Below, one piece after another: positions 50,200-61,506 of a DNA stretch of 64,000 nt. Source of the DNA: Setoptus koraiensis (taxonomy: Eukaryota; Arthropoda); contig CM106586.1 of assembly GCA_048013815.1 (NCBI GenBank), forward strand, positions 18,414,001 to 18,478,000. Reading direction: 5' to 3'. A model generated the notes under the pieces. The model did not search any database, was not told the origin of the DNA, and saw nothing but the letters and a program-made list of their open reading frames with translations. The translations under genes and the position numbers were made by a program. Position 1 is the first letter of the stretch. Each line of letters starts with the position of its first letter.

Positions 50200-50225
50200 T
50201 TGTTGTTGGTTGTTGTTGTTGTTGC
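50138..50225. repeat. TTGCTG microsatellite
   Basis: About ten ttgctg units followed by a GTT run; the reverse strand reads as Asn/Ser. Confidence 0.95.
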
Positions 50226-51474
50226 TGCTGCTGTTGTCGTCGGCGGTTGTTGCGCTATTTTAATTGATCTAGCAACACAAACAACGAGCAAATTCAAAGC
50301 GAGCCTGTCGTTGCGCTTCCGAGAATCGACGCGCAATCCGAGAATCGACGCGAAACCCGAGACTCGAACGCGGGCATTCGCCGCTCGAGCGCGGGCTTCG
50401 CCGCGATTCGAACGGAGCGCAGCGATTCGAACGGAGCGATTCGAGGCAATAAACATTTCGAAGCAACATTTATCATCTGCAGGCTGCAGCAGTTGCGCTG
50501 CCGAGCAACAGGCTGCACCCTGTGGCCGGCGCTGCGGCACCGTGCCACTGGCACGGGCTATGCTCGACGGGGATTTTTCCCGACCATCATGGGGATAAAT
50601 GTGGTGTGTAAAATCCCAAAAATCCGCCCGAAGGGCGGGTGTGCGCATGCGCAGCGCTTGGATTGATTTTGCACGGCCGTTGCTGGCTGACGACTGACTG
50701 AGATTGGCAACGAGTGGCGATTGGCGATTCATTTGCCTTATTGCAGTTGCCAGGTGAGCACAGGTGAACAATTGAATAGGCGACAGCACAGGTGAGCGTG
50801 AACAGAGCATGCAATAAACAGAGAACGAGAGCAAACAAACAACAACAACAACGACAACAACCACATAATTGTAGCTGTTAGTTGATTAGTTGATCAGTGA
50901 TTAGTGTATCATCAACAGCAGCCACAATCATCATCATTTGGGCTTACGAGCTTACAATTTGTTAGCCCGTCAATTGACTAAATTCCAGCGAGCGCCATTA
51001 GCGATGACGCCCCGAACGACGGCGCTCGCCGCGACACCGTGCGCCCCCGCGCCGCGTTAATTGAACGCGGTTGTGTGTTGATGAACAATATTAATTAACA
51101 ATATTGACATGTTAACAGTACGGCCAGCGATCACTGGCAGCCAGCCGACTCAAAGATAATAATAGTGGCAATAGCGAAACTAATGTCAAAACCAAATCTC
51201 ACCAATCTAATTGTTTCACATTGTTCTCGTCTCGCCCGTTGGCCGCCGCCGACGCCGCCGCCGCATCACCACCACCAAACAACAACAGCAGCAAAATCAG
51301 CAAACAACCAACTGTCACAGCGTGTCAAATCGTAACGACACCAACAACAGGTGTCACAAATATCGCGTCATAATTTATACACAACAACAACAACAATCAT
51401 CATCATCATCACGTAATCTGCGCCACATTCAACATAACTATACTAGTTAGTATTCACACGTGAATAACACAATC

Positions 51475-52176
51475 ATGGCCACCATAAAGCGCTCAATCAG
51501 CAAGAGCTTGCTGGCCAAAAAATACAGTCACCTGTTTTTGAGCAGCAGCAATTTGTCGCAACAGCAGCAACAACAACAACAACAACATGACACTAGTGAC
51601 AGAGTGATACAGATCAACAAGTCGTTAGATTCAGACGATTCGCCAAAACAACAACAATCACAGCGCCATCACAGCATTGGCATTTTCGGATCTTATCTAA
51701 CTCTCACTAGAGCGTCCCTGTCGGCCTCGTCAGTAGTCAATCTGTCATCGTCGCCCACCAGCACCACCACCACCAGCAGCACCCCGTCAAACAAGCACGA
51801 CACTAGCGCCACACTGGCGTCAAAAACGCCAACAACGGCAGCCACCCTGCCCAATCAAAAGCAACAGCAACAGCAGCAGCAGCAAACCGGCAGAAAAAAG
51901 TCGGGCTTTTCCTATTTAAAATCAAGCAGCAAATCATCGACGCCAATAAGTGATAAAATGACAAATAGTAGCAAAAAATTGAGCAAGAGCAGCAGCAGCC
52001 TGTTGAGCAAGTCCGCAAAATCGTCAAACGACACCAACAACAACAGCAGCATCCAAATAAGTGTGGGCCGCTCCAGCAGCGAGCAGAAAATTCCCAAAAG
52101 AAAGCTCAAAGTGAAACTGTTCGAGCAGCCCCTGAGCAAGCTCGTGGTCAACAACCAGTTGCCCGTGTCCATCCAG
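51475..52176 (+). CDS. RhoGAP-domain protein (ARHGAP20-like), first coding exon found
   Basis: This exon has 234 codons from ATG 51475 (aatcATGGCC) to donor ATCCAG|GTGAGT, ending in phase 0. An in-frame TAG at 51448 supports the start, although an acceptor between that stop and the ATG is not excluded. Residues 1-30 are basic (MATIKRSISKSLLAKKYSHL). About 30-205 is disordered, Ser/Thr-rich and interrupted by two Gln tracts (about 51557-51590 and 51858-51885) coded by mixed CAG/CAA. From about 208 it turns basic (KRKLKVK), and at 215 the RhoGAP domain begins: LFEQPLSKLVVNNQLPVSIQ, which matches the first helix of RhoGAP domains ('lFG.pL..l...n.lP'). The family stimulates GTP hydrolysis by Rho, Rac or Cdc42 in the cytoplasm. 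The PH and Ras-association domains of vertebrate ARHGAP20 are not visible here. Confidence 0.75.
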
Positions 52177-52383
52177 GTGAGTTTAGGTTTGTGGTGGCCA
52201 TTGCGGCCGCTTCGGGCTCAGCATGGCCGCGCAAAGCGCAATCGATTATTCAATTATCAATCGCTATTATGATCCGATAAACTAACGACAATTATTTTGA
52301 TCCAATGACCACAATTATCACGACCCAACGACGACAATTATCACGACCCATCGACGACAATCGTTTGCAATTGGCGCCAACAG
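52177..52383 (+). other. Intron of the RhoGAP gene
   Basis: A 207-bp GT-AG intron in phase 0. It splits the RhoGAP domain between helix 1 (ending PVSIQ) and the NLLYQLYVKGPS stretch. Its second half carries short near-repeats of cgacccatcgacgacaat. Confidence 0.8.
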
Positions 52384-52545
52384 AATCTGCTCTATCAGCT
52401 GTACGTGAAGGGCCCCAGCACGGTAGGCATCTTCAGGAAGTCGGCCAACAGTCGTCACTGCAAGGAGCTGCGGGCCACGCTCGAGTCCAACTGCTACGCA
52501 AACATCGACCAGACGCCTATATTGGTTGTGGCCTCAGTGTTCAAG
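52384..52545 (+). CDS. RhoGAP-domain protein, second exon with the arginine finger
   Basis: This 54-codon exon is bounded by acceptor GCGCCAACAG| and donor TTCAAG|GTGAGT, phase 0 on both sides. It reads NLLYQLYVKGPSTVGIFRKS, then ANSRHCKELRATLESN, then a stretch ending in ILVVASVFK. GPSTVGIFRKSAN is the RhoGAP signature: Arg252 in GIFR is the predicted arginine finger, and Lys288 in VASVFK matches the conserved lysine. The SAN after the arginine finger and the CKELR stretch resemble the ARHGAP20/TAGAP branch more than the usual 'RxSG'. Downstream the family normally continues with 'DFLR.lP..l' and a second conserved half of about 90 residues. I do not see these in the remaining 11.4 kb, so the gene is incomplete here. 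A longer open frame overlapping this exon in another phase is a shadow. Confidence 0.82.
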
Positions 52546-53320
52546 GTGAGTCTAATGGATAAATTATGATTGCGTAATGCCGCCGCCATCAACTGCGGCT
52601 CTGTGGCCGGGCGAGCGAGTTGTAGCTGGCCGTGGTTGTTGGTGGTTTGTTTCAGTGGTTTTGTTGGTTTCAGTAGTTGGGTTTGCTAGTTAGTTTCGTT
52701 AGCTAGTTTGCTAGTTAGTGGACGAGTAGTGAGCTGAGAAACTCTCTAGTAGGCACGCCGAGAAGCCGAGATGCCGAGATGCAGCGACCATATTATACAA
52801 ACACACGGGATAAGATTGTCTATTTCAATGCAATCTTGCATCCAATATCCTATGCGTGGTGACGAGGAAATATCGATGTTGTTGTTGTTGTCGTTTCGCT
52901 GAACTCTGTTGTGAAACTCGTTTCATTTTAACTTTTTCACTACTATTAATATTATCGCTTTGCAACAGTCAATTCTCGCTAGTTAGTCACAAACACTGCG
53001 TGCGTATATTCTAACAAGTAGAGACATAGTAGACAAATAGCGTGGACAGGTGAATTCTTCTCCTAGGCTTCTTCTAGGAAGGAATTGTTGTTTTATATAA
53101 AAGTTAATTTCAAGCGACTGGCTGCCAGGCTGGCATCACGCAGCAAAACGATGATAAATTGTGTTGGTCTCACTTTTTGTGTGCCGGCGCTCAAGTGGCT
53201 TCCATGCGGCTTGGCATTTTTCGCACATTTTGCGGGCCGGCAGCAGCGAAAGGGTTTCACGCGATCATGCGGCGTGCCGGCAACAACAGCCGGCAACGAC
53301 CGACAACGACCGGCAACAAC

Positions 53321-53405
53321 ACACAACAACACACAACAACACACAACAACACACAACAACACACAACAACACACAACAACAACCGACAACACACAACAAC
53401 AACCG
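53321..53405. repeat. 10-bp tandem repeat, about 7 copies
   Basis: Unit acacaacaac, uniform, then ccgacaacac variants. Confidence 0.95.
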
Positions 53406-54230
53406 ACAACAACCAGCGACAACAACAAGCCGGCGAGCGACAGTGAGGCAGCAAGGGGTTTATTGAACTTGAACAGCTTGCCGCAGCAGCAACAACAGCA
53501 ACAACATCGTCCGCATCGGCAACAACAGCCTCGCTTGACCACCACCGGTGCCGCCGCCAACAATGACAGTGGTCAGGTGATGCGCCAACGTGACGTCATG
53601 ACGCTGTTGTGATAAACGCCATTCACGCCACTCGGCCGTCTCGTACCACTCTGACAAGATAAATCGGCTCGGCGCTCCGATGAATGAGCGACATTTCATT
53701 GTCTCTCCAAGCGCATGATAGATGCAAAGATCTGCATGATTATGATGAATGAGACTCCCTCTGCTTCTTTTTGGCTCTCTTTTGCGTTCTCTCTCAACCT
53801 TTGCCTCTCACTTGTTCAGTGCGGACGTCCCCACAAATCCCCGACTCCACAAATCCCCCGGTCGGCCAATCCCCGAGTCCACCAATCCCCCAGTCGACAA
53901 GTGCACGAATCCACGCGAATTAACAAATCCACGGATCCACAAATTCACGAATCAGACGAGTTAGTCTGGCCGGCACTGGTTGCAACATTATACAAAACAT
54001 TGCACAAAACATTGTACAACGTTTTAGCAAGTTTTGTGCAACGCACTGGCAGCGCCCTCTGGCGGCCAGGTGCGCACTCACGGCCGGTGAGGTATTGGCG
54101 TGATTGGCTTGTAACTGGCAACTGGGCTCAATACTGGTAATGTAATGTCGCCCAGTTGACACGACGACCAGCTGACTGGGCCAATCGCGAACAGCGTTGG
54201 CCTAACCAATATTTACCCTCGACTTGCGAC

Positions 54231-54291
54231 TTGCATCTTGCATCTTGCATCTTGCATCTTGCATCTTGCATCTTGCATCTTGCATCTTGAG
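54231..54291. repeat. 7-bp tandem repeat, about 8 copies
   Basis: Unit ttgcatc, nearly perfect; a single related copy occurs at 63768. Confidence 0.96.
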
Positions 54292-54331
54292 TCGGATATT
54301 TACTTATGGTCGGGTTTCGATTGCGCGTTCA

Positions 54332-54474
54332 TTTCGCTGTGATTTCGCTGAGATTTCGCTGCGATTTCGCTGAGATTTCGCTGCGATTTCGCTGCGATTT
54401 CGCTGAGATTTCGCTGCGATTTCGCTGAGATTCCGCTGCGATTTCGCTGTGATTTTGCTGTGATTTCGCTGTTG
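54332..54474. repeat. 11-bp tandem repeat, about 13 copies
   Basis: Unit gatttcgctgc alternating with gatttcgctga. Confidence 0.95.
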
Positions 54475-54773
54475 CGATTCTCCTGCCAGCTGCCTGCAGT
54501 CACAGCGACACTCGTCGCGAGCGGCTCATTGCGACAACAGCTCGCCGACTCGCCAGAATCGTCACACTGTCGTCGGGGCTTGCAAGTGGGCGACAGGCTT
54601 GCCGCTCGCGACAGGCAGCAGCCGGCGAGAGGCGGCGCAACGAGCGCCGCATAGGCGGCCCCTGCGACCGGCGTGTGCGTCTTGTTAATTAGGCGCTGAC
54701 GTAAGCCGCCGACAGGTAAGAGTGGCTGCGTTTGCAATTGGCAATTAGCGAGCGCTTGCGTGCAAACAATGGG

Positions 54774-54805
54774 CCAAATTACAAGTGTGCACACTTGTAA
54801 TTTGG
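54774..54805. repeat. Perfect 32-bp palindrome, no spacer
   Basis: Both 16-bp halves (ccaaattacaagtgtg and its complement) match fully, with the centre at gtg|cac. The pairing stops abruptly one base further out on each side. Confidence 0.96.
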
Positions 54806-55400
54806 GCTGACTGGCTGGCTCACAAGACGAGCTGGCGTTCGTTTGAGGCGACTTGATTACAGCGTATCGATGGTATCATCGATCGCTTGTGCTGGCACGG
54901 TGTTCGGATATTCGAGAATTCGCGAATTCGAGTGTTCGAGCGTTCGAGTGTCGACTCTCGACTCGAGTTTGTGTGCCCAGACGCCGTCTTGCGACTCGTC
55001 GGCGTTGTCTCGCCAGCAGAGCTCACCTGTGCTCACTTGATTGTGAGCTACCTGCCGACAATCAAGTGAGACGCTCGCCGGTTGCAGCGCCAGCATCAAG
55101 GCGCCGACAGGTATCGCGTCACGTTCGAGTCTTGTCACAACGTCGTTGTCAGCTAACGAGTTGCCGACACTGACAATTTGTGAATGGCGTCTGTTGCGTC
55201 GTCGTTGTGTGCGTCGCAACATTCTCGGCACCGTCGACCTGGCGCAATTTCTCGGAACTAACTCGTTCACTTTGTCTAACTCGCAGTCTAACTCGCAGTT
55301 TAAGGGCAAAAGACGGGTTTTGGCGCGTGCTTGCACCACGCTGGAGTGTTGCGACACGATCGGACGTGACACCGGCGGCAACTTTGCATCCAGTGCGAAC

Positions 55401-55514
55401 GCACCACAAAACATGCAGTCTGCACCGCGAAACATACAGCCTGCACCACAAGACATGCAGTCTGCACCACAAGACATGCAGTCTGCACCACAAAACATAC
55501 AGTCTGCAGCACAG
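55401..55514. repeat. 21-bp tandem repeat, 5-6 copies, open on both strands
   Basis: Unit gcaccacaagacatgcagtc + t. The + strand reads APQ(D/N)(M/I)QS; the minus strand reads a Cys-rich CMSCGAD unit inside a 233-codon frame (54857-55558). A 128-codon + frame (55146-55532) overlaps. Which frame, if any, is used cannot be decided from sequence alone. Confidence 0.93.
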
Positions 55515-56026
55515 AGGCGCAGATGCACGTAGATGCGGGACGACACAGGTGAAAACAAGCTGTTAGCGAGCTGTCGGCGAGTGCCGGCGAGTTAGCTGCA
55601 AACGGCGAGTTGGCTGCAAACGGCGAGTTGGCTGCAAATTTACTTATTGCTGGCAGCGCTCAAAAGTGCCAATTAGCCGGCGTGCGTCGCTGGATATAAG
55701 ATTGTGGGTATCAAATTGTCGCTGCCATCAAATCGCTGCGAATCCATCAAATCGCTGCCGCTATCAAATGTCAAATGTCGCGCTGTTTGTTTTGGTGGCT
55801 CGGGCCGGCCGACGCGACACTGACGCATCGTTCACTGCGCCCAGCCAGCGACGCAACGCTGCGCCGCAAATCCGTACATCACACTCACAATTGAATTATA
55901 TTACATAATATAATACCCTGACTGCCGGACGAGCAATTGTTGTCTGACACTGTTGTCGATCGCTGTCGAGCTGCTCGCCCGGCAAGACGGCGCACATAGA
56001 CTGTCTATTGCTGCTGTTTGTGATAC

Positions 56027-56076
56027 ATGGTGATATACGGTGATATACGGTGATATTTGGTGATATATGGTGATGG
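56027..56076. repeat. 12-bp tandem repeat, 4 copies
   Basis: Unit ggtgatatacgg. Confidence 0.93.
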
Positions 56077-56777
56077 ACAAATGTGCACATGTGCGCGCGT
56101 GCGAGATTGCGCAAGGCGCGCGACGAGCAGCGCGAGCGAGCTTACGCAATCCTGTTGCTGTTTGCTGTTTATCGTTTGTGTATAAATGTTTGTAATCGTC
56201 CTTTTAATCGTTTGCTAGTCATCGTTGGCTGTTCATCGCTGGCTAGTCATCGTTGGCTGTTCATCGCTTGTTGTTTGTGCGCGGCTTATGCAATTATTAT
56301 CGCCACTCGACAGGTCGTTTCAATTGTGCGGCCAGCGGCTGTGGTCGCATCACTCGCTCGCCCGTGAATAATTGACGCTGAATAACGATCCATAACTCAC
56401 AACTCACCCCAGTTAGCTACTGACTGACAATTGCCAGCTCGCAGCGCACAATCGCAGCTCGCAATCGTCGGCCAGCGCACCACGTGATACCCGGCCTGTC
56501 GCGCTGACCGCGAGAAAGTGGGCGCGCCTCCGCTCATCGCCCTCGCTCATCGGGCCCGTGCGGCCATAATTCACACTGGACAGCTCATTGTGTTATCATT
56601 TTGGTCATCATTGCGCATTATCGCTGCGCTTTACATTGTGCGCGGTGCGAGCGGCGCTCATTGAATGCAGTGCAAACTTTTAAATTAATGCTAATTAATG
56701 GCGAGTGGGCGACCGCAATCGGCAGCGGTGAACTATTGGCACTCGCTCGGGTCGCTCTCTTGCTCGTTTGCTCGTCC

Positions 56778-56848
56778 GCTCGCTCGGGTCGCTCGCTCGG
56801 GTCGCTCGCTCGGGTCGCTCGCTCGGGTCGCTCGCTCGGGTCGCTTGT
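56778..56848. repeat. 13-bp tandem repeat, 5 copies
   Basis: Unit cgctcgctcgggt. Confidence 0.95.
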
Positions 56849-56916
56849 TTGCGTCGCTGTGGGCACCGTCGTTGCGCATCCAGATCCCTGGCGAGATATG
56901 GCCATATTTGTGCGAG

Positions 56917-56938
56917 TGTGTGTGTGTGTGTGTGTGTG
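56917..56938. repeat. TG dinucleotide run
   Basis: About ten tg units. Confidence 0.95.
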
Positions 56939-57042
56939 CCATTAATTAATGGCCGATTACCGGCTGACCGGCCGGCGAGCTGGCCGGCGACGCGCGAGTG
57001 CTATCGGCCAATCAATTAGCTAATTCGCTCGTTGTGTCATTC

Positions 57043-57100
57043 CGTTGCTCTGTCGTTGCTCTGTCGTTGCTCTGTCGTTGCTCTGTCGTTGCTCTGTCGT
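57043..57100. repeat. 11-bp tandem repeat, 5 copies
   Basis: Unit cgttgctctgt, essentially perfect. Confidence 0.95.
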
Positions 57101-58279
57101 TGCGTCGTTCGCTCGTTCAGTCGCTCTGTCGCTCTGTCGGCCAGAGCTGGCACCATTGGCAGCGACCACCTAACAGGAAGTGACAGTCGCCCGACCGGTC
57201 GGGTCAAGGTGTCAGCTGAGCGAGTCTTGGCAGCTCAGGTTGAGCGCGCTCTCGTTTCAGCGCGCTCTGACACTTGTCAGTGGCACTGACTCAGTGCCAA
57301 ATTCGAGCGCAGTTCACGCAGCCGATCGGCGGCAGCTCCATTTATGACAATCTCATTACGACATGTGTCTCGCCCGCCGCCAGCTGGTCGCCGGTCGGTT
57401 CGCCGGCCGGTTTGACGGTCAGCGCGCGGTCTGGCCGGTTGCGCGACGAGCCGCACGCACAGTGCGCTGTGAGATGGGCCGGCCCGGTCGACGGGCCCGG
57501 CCGACGGGCGCACCGCACAGAAGCGGCCACTAATTAATTGGCTGCACGCGTTGAGTGGCCGGCCGGCCGGCCGGCGGCCACTCGTTGGTCGCTGGCCGGA
57601 TAATTCGAGCCAATCGCGGTTGCGCGTTCGCCCGTCTGGGCGCTCGTTCGTTCGCGAGCCCTCGCCCGCTTCACCCGCACAGCGCTCGCCCGCCTCACCC
57701 GCACAGCGCTCGCCAGAGCCGCGCCAAGAGAGAGCGTCCGTTTTACCGAGTCCGTTTCACAGAGACGAGTCGCTGCCCGCGACTGCGCCCGGGACTCGGC
57801 TCGAGAGTCGGGACGCCGCTCGAGAGTCGGGACTCGGGCGCGGACGCCGCTCGAGAGCGAGTGCGCCTCGGCCAGCAAAGTGGCGACTGGCCGAACAAAG
57901 TGGCCGGCTCGTCTCGTTTGCGGCTCGCTGGCAATGTTTGCACACGATGCAAACGATCCGCTGCTGGGCGCCGAGCGCAATTGGCATCGATCGTTTAAAT
58001 CGATGGTCGAGTGATACGATCTTATCTCGCTCTGTTATCTCTGTGGCTCGTTTGTGGCCGGTTGTTTGTGGCCAGTCGCTTGTGGCGAGCGACGCAAACA
58101 GCGAAAACAAACAGCCATTAGCTGACCACTGGGTTTGCACACACATTGTGAATGCAAACAACTTTCAATTGGTTTTATCAGCGCAACAAGTTGAACAATT
58201 CGTTTAAAAAGTCTAAATGAACGGCTCGATCGTGTTCGCCTATCGTCGTATTATCGAAACTGTAGCCGGCCTGGCGCTC

Positions 58280-58314
58280 ATTATTGATTATGGCAAAAGT
58301 CGATAATCAATAAT
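58280..58314. repeat. Inverted repeat, 12-bp perfect arms
   Basis: attattgattat and ataatcaataat around an 11-bp spacer. Confidence 0.9.
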
Positions 58315-58554
58315 CGCTACCAGCGCTCCCAGTGGCCAACCACCGACAGTTGCCAGTTCACCTGTTGGCATTTGTTGCATTTGCATGTCATTAGTTTGCG
58401 CTTGCTGCCCCTTGCCGATCGGCCTCGTCGTCGTTGTTGGCGTCGTCGCGAGTTTTAGTGTTTCATTGCATTATTTGCCATTACACACTGTTTGCCGTTA
58501 CGTCATTTGTTGCCGTTGCGTCATTTGGCGTCCATTCGCGGCTATATTATTACT

Positions 58555-58625
58555 ATTGCTATCGCTATTATTATTACTGCTATTATTATTACTATTACTA
58601 TTATTATTATTATTATTATTATTGT
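58555..58625. repeat. ATT microsatellite
   Basis: tattattactattgct units ending in a pure att run. Confidence 0.93.
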
Positions 58626-59617
58626 TTGCACTGTGTTGCCCTCGTTTGCTTGTTCGCACACTAAAACTTTACAACTTGTCCCACCGACGGCCAGCGCTGG
58701 CCAGCGCTGGCCACCGCTGGCAGCGAGCCAATTAGCTGCCGCCAGCCGGCCGCCGATGACAACTCAATAAATCTTCATCGACTTCCGGTCGGTCAAATAA
58801 ATCACTGGCATATGTTATCGAATGACCAGTATTGCATGTTATGTAAAGTTGACGATGAACTTCATGCTGACCATCGGCCAATATCGACGCTATCAGCAGT
58901 GCTTAGGTCACCCGTTGCACCCGTTTGATTGCCGCACCGCCATGCACCGCCACGCACCTCTTTGCACCTCTCTGCACCGCCTTGCAGCGTCTTTATAACG
59001 GCGCTAAATGATATGGTGGCTACACAATGTCGTGGCACAATGTTGCATCATGCTTCCTCTGATACTCTCGTTATGTTGTTATAATTGGTACGTAATGAGC
59101 CAAGCGGCAAATTGTCGCGCTGACAGTGTCACCGGCCAGCCTCGCTGCTGACATCGTTACAAGCCAGCGACGCTGCCGACCAAGTTACGCAATGCGCTGC
59201 TGCCGCGACAATTTATGGCCATTGATATTACGTCATCCGTGGCATGATGTTTGTGTGTAATTAATCAGCTGTGTCAGCTGTCAGAGCTGGACGACAGAGA
59301 CAGCTGATTCAATTGAATTCTTATTCTTACGTAACTGTGTGTCTCAATGTGTCTCAGTGTGTCTCAGTGTGTTTCAGTGTGTGTTTGACAGTTGTCAGCG
59401 GCATGAAATATAGCCCGGCCGAGCGGCGATAATGTTCGCCAGTGACAGGCGAAAGGGTTGTTATCGCGCCGGCCAGCTGTTGATTGCTGCCCGATGTGCC
59501 TGATCTAATTTATCATCAATTTATTGGTGTGAAAAATGATAATAAGGAAACGGGCGGCGCCGTTAAACGGCCACTGCCCGATACTGCCAACTACGATGCC
59601 ATGATGCCGATGATTAC

Positions 59618-59658
59618 GCCATCGCTGGCCATCGCGCGCGAAAATGGCCAGCGATGGC
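59618..59658. repeat. Inverted repeat, 15-bp perfect arms, 11-bp spacer
   Basis: gccatcgctggccat and its exact complement. A short open frame (59484-59675) runs across it; the hairpin argues against that frame being a protein. Confidence 0.93.
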
Positions 59659-60409
59659 CAGACAGCGCTGACTAGCTTGCCATTTTCGAATTCGCATTGA
59701 ATCGAGCAACGGGCAGCGCTCGTTAATCGAATTGCGTCTGGCCGCTGCAGCAATTTTATTGGATACATTCACTTAATCTCGTTCCGTTGGCCACTATCGC
59801 TCGGCGCTCTAATTGCAACGACGCTCTCTCTCTTACGCTTTCTCCGACGCTCTGTCGGACGCCATCAGCGACGGCTTCGGCACTCACACGCCCGATCAGA
59901 GCGCATTATATCACTTAATATAATAGTGATAATAATATCGCCTGATCCGATCTGGCTACCAGTTAGTTGAGTTGTATCCGCCATTCCGCCGGCATTTGCT
60001 GCTCTCGCTCTGGGCTCATCATGACGGCTCGCTGTACGGCTCGCTGTACGGCTCGCTGCACCATGTGCCAGCCGGCATACGGCTGCCGAGCCAATGATAT
60101 TGATACTTTTCTCTGTCAATTGGTCCAATTTAAGCGAGCATCACTTAGCTTGCCCAAGTGGCAAGCGGCGGATATTTCCTTTGGCGCTTCTCACCACCGC
60201 TAACTGTGTGTGTGTGTGTGTGTGCCCTTTATACTAGCTAACTTCTAGAGGGTTAATAATGATGAATGTTGCTGCTGCCGTTGTTACATAATGGCGAGCA
60301 AAAAACGATTCAACGCAAGCCGGCTACCCGCGCCTGACAGAACTGGCCGCGCCCGACGGGGCAGGCTTTCTCTGGCTAACGAGCCACAGGCGGCCGAGCT
60401 CCGTGCCGA

Positions 60410-60460
60410 GAGGTAGCCGCCGAGGGGTAGCCGCCGAGAGGTAGCCGCCGAGAGGTAGCG
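60410..60460. repeat. 14-15-bp tandem repeat, 4 copies
   Basis: Unit gagaggtagccgcc. Confidence 0.93.
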
Positions 60461-60659
60461 AAAGTAGCTATCGAGCGAAGCAGAAGGAGAAAGAGCAAGA
60501 AAGTAACGGAAAGTAACGAAAGCGATAGGATTTCCTTTTGGGATTCCAATTACCGCTGGCGGCGAGCGAGCGAGAGAGCGCAACTGGCAGCCGGCGCTGA
60601 TGATGATGATAAATCAATGATACAAAAGTAACAACCGTTGTTTGTGCCTTATTGACACT

Positions 60660-60722
60660 GCCCGCTTACCTGTCGCTCGCCGGCCGCTTACCTGTCGCTC
60701 GCCGGCCGCTCACCTGTCGCTG
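60660..60722. repeat. 22-bp tandem repeat, 3 copies
   Basis: Unit ccgcttacctgtcgctcgcc + gg; contains ACCTGT. Confidence 0.9.
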
Positions 60723-60808
60723 GGCCGGCGCCGCCTGCCTGCTGCTCGCCCGTTGAATCGATTGATTTTCGCTACTGCAGTATTAACGATCGCATTGTTG
60801 TCGCTGTC

Positions 60809-60842
<34 letters not shown>

Positions 60843-60974
60843 CTGCCGTTGTTGTCGTTATCGAGTCGATATTGAATGATCGCGCGGCGGCGCTTCCTAC
60901 TTTGGCCCTTGTTCAATCATCAATCATTAGCGACAGCGGCCCTTTCTTACATCATACAACGACTTGTATCATAC

Positions 60975-60998
60975 AACTTATATCATATGATATAAGTT
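60975..60998. repeat. Perfect 24-bp palindrome
   Basis: aacttatatcat followed directly by its complement. A partial copy of the inner tatcata motif occurs just upstream (60940-60970). Confidence 0.93.
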
Positions 60999-61449
60999 AT
61001 GTGTGAGGCTCTCACAGTGAGACTGGCAGCACCGCCGCTCGCTTGCCACAGCCGGCACAATGCTCACCTGTCCGCAAGCTGCACACATGACATAATGGCA
61101 GCAGTGAGCGTAGTGAGTGGAGTAACGGTAAATACGAATAGCGCTGAAATACGAGCACAAGCAGCGCACTGTCAAAGGTGTCTCGTCGCCAACAAAGGAT
61201 AACGCACTCTCTCCTCGTTGTTGTTGTTGTTGTTGTCGCTGTCTCGTTGCGTCATGTGCTGCTGCCAGCGTCTTGGCGAGTCGGCCAAACAGCCACGCAA
61301 TAGGCACTGTTGGCCAGCAGCGTCACCTTGTTGCAGCTTGTGGTGTTATGTAACTTGTGGTGTTATGTAACTTGTACTGTTGTGTGTCGCATCGCCGTTG
61401 CACGACAGTGGCCTGCGCAAGTGGCCTCAGACTGTGCAGACACTTTCAA

Positions 61450-61506
61450 GTTGGTGCCTTAGCAGTGCTAAGTTAGCACACACAAAGTGAACGCCAAGGC
61501 ACCAAC
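61450..61506. repeat. Inverted repeat, 11-bp arms with inner hairpin
   Basis: gttggtgcctt and aaggcaccaac enclose 35 bp that contain a second small stem, tagcagtgcta. Confidence 0.85.

Larger units (their letters stand above)
43804..51474. other. Non-coding block leading to the RhoGAP gene
   Basis: Several overlapping open frames on both strands around 43.7-45.8 and 47.5-48.7 kb come from CAG/CAA tracts and GC-balanced sequence; none carries a domain I recognise. Arrays lie at 46674-46766 and 49350-49430, and microsatellites at 44190-44260, 45195-45305, 47715-47840 and 50138-50225. The last 250 bp before 51475 contain CAA/CAG and GCC runs, and probably the 5' UTR of the RhoGAP transcript. 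Confidence 0.45.

Noticed and set aside
53072..53300. A + frame reading KELLFYIKVNF...TMINCVGLTFCVPALKW that loosely recalls the second half of a RhoGAP domain
   Set aside because: The conserved Asn before the hydrophobic strand is missing, the spacing is off by two residues, and no exon supplies the roughly 40 residues that should come between it and VASVFK. The rest of the frame is the acacaacaac repeat.
59484..59675. 63-codon + frame with mixed composition
   Set aside because: It starts at TTG, has no splice sites, and runs straight through a perfect 15-bp-arm hairpin.
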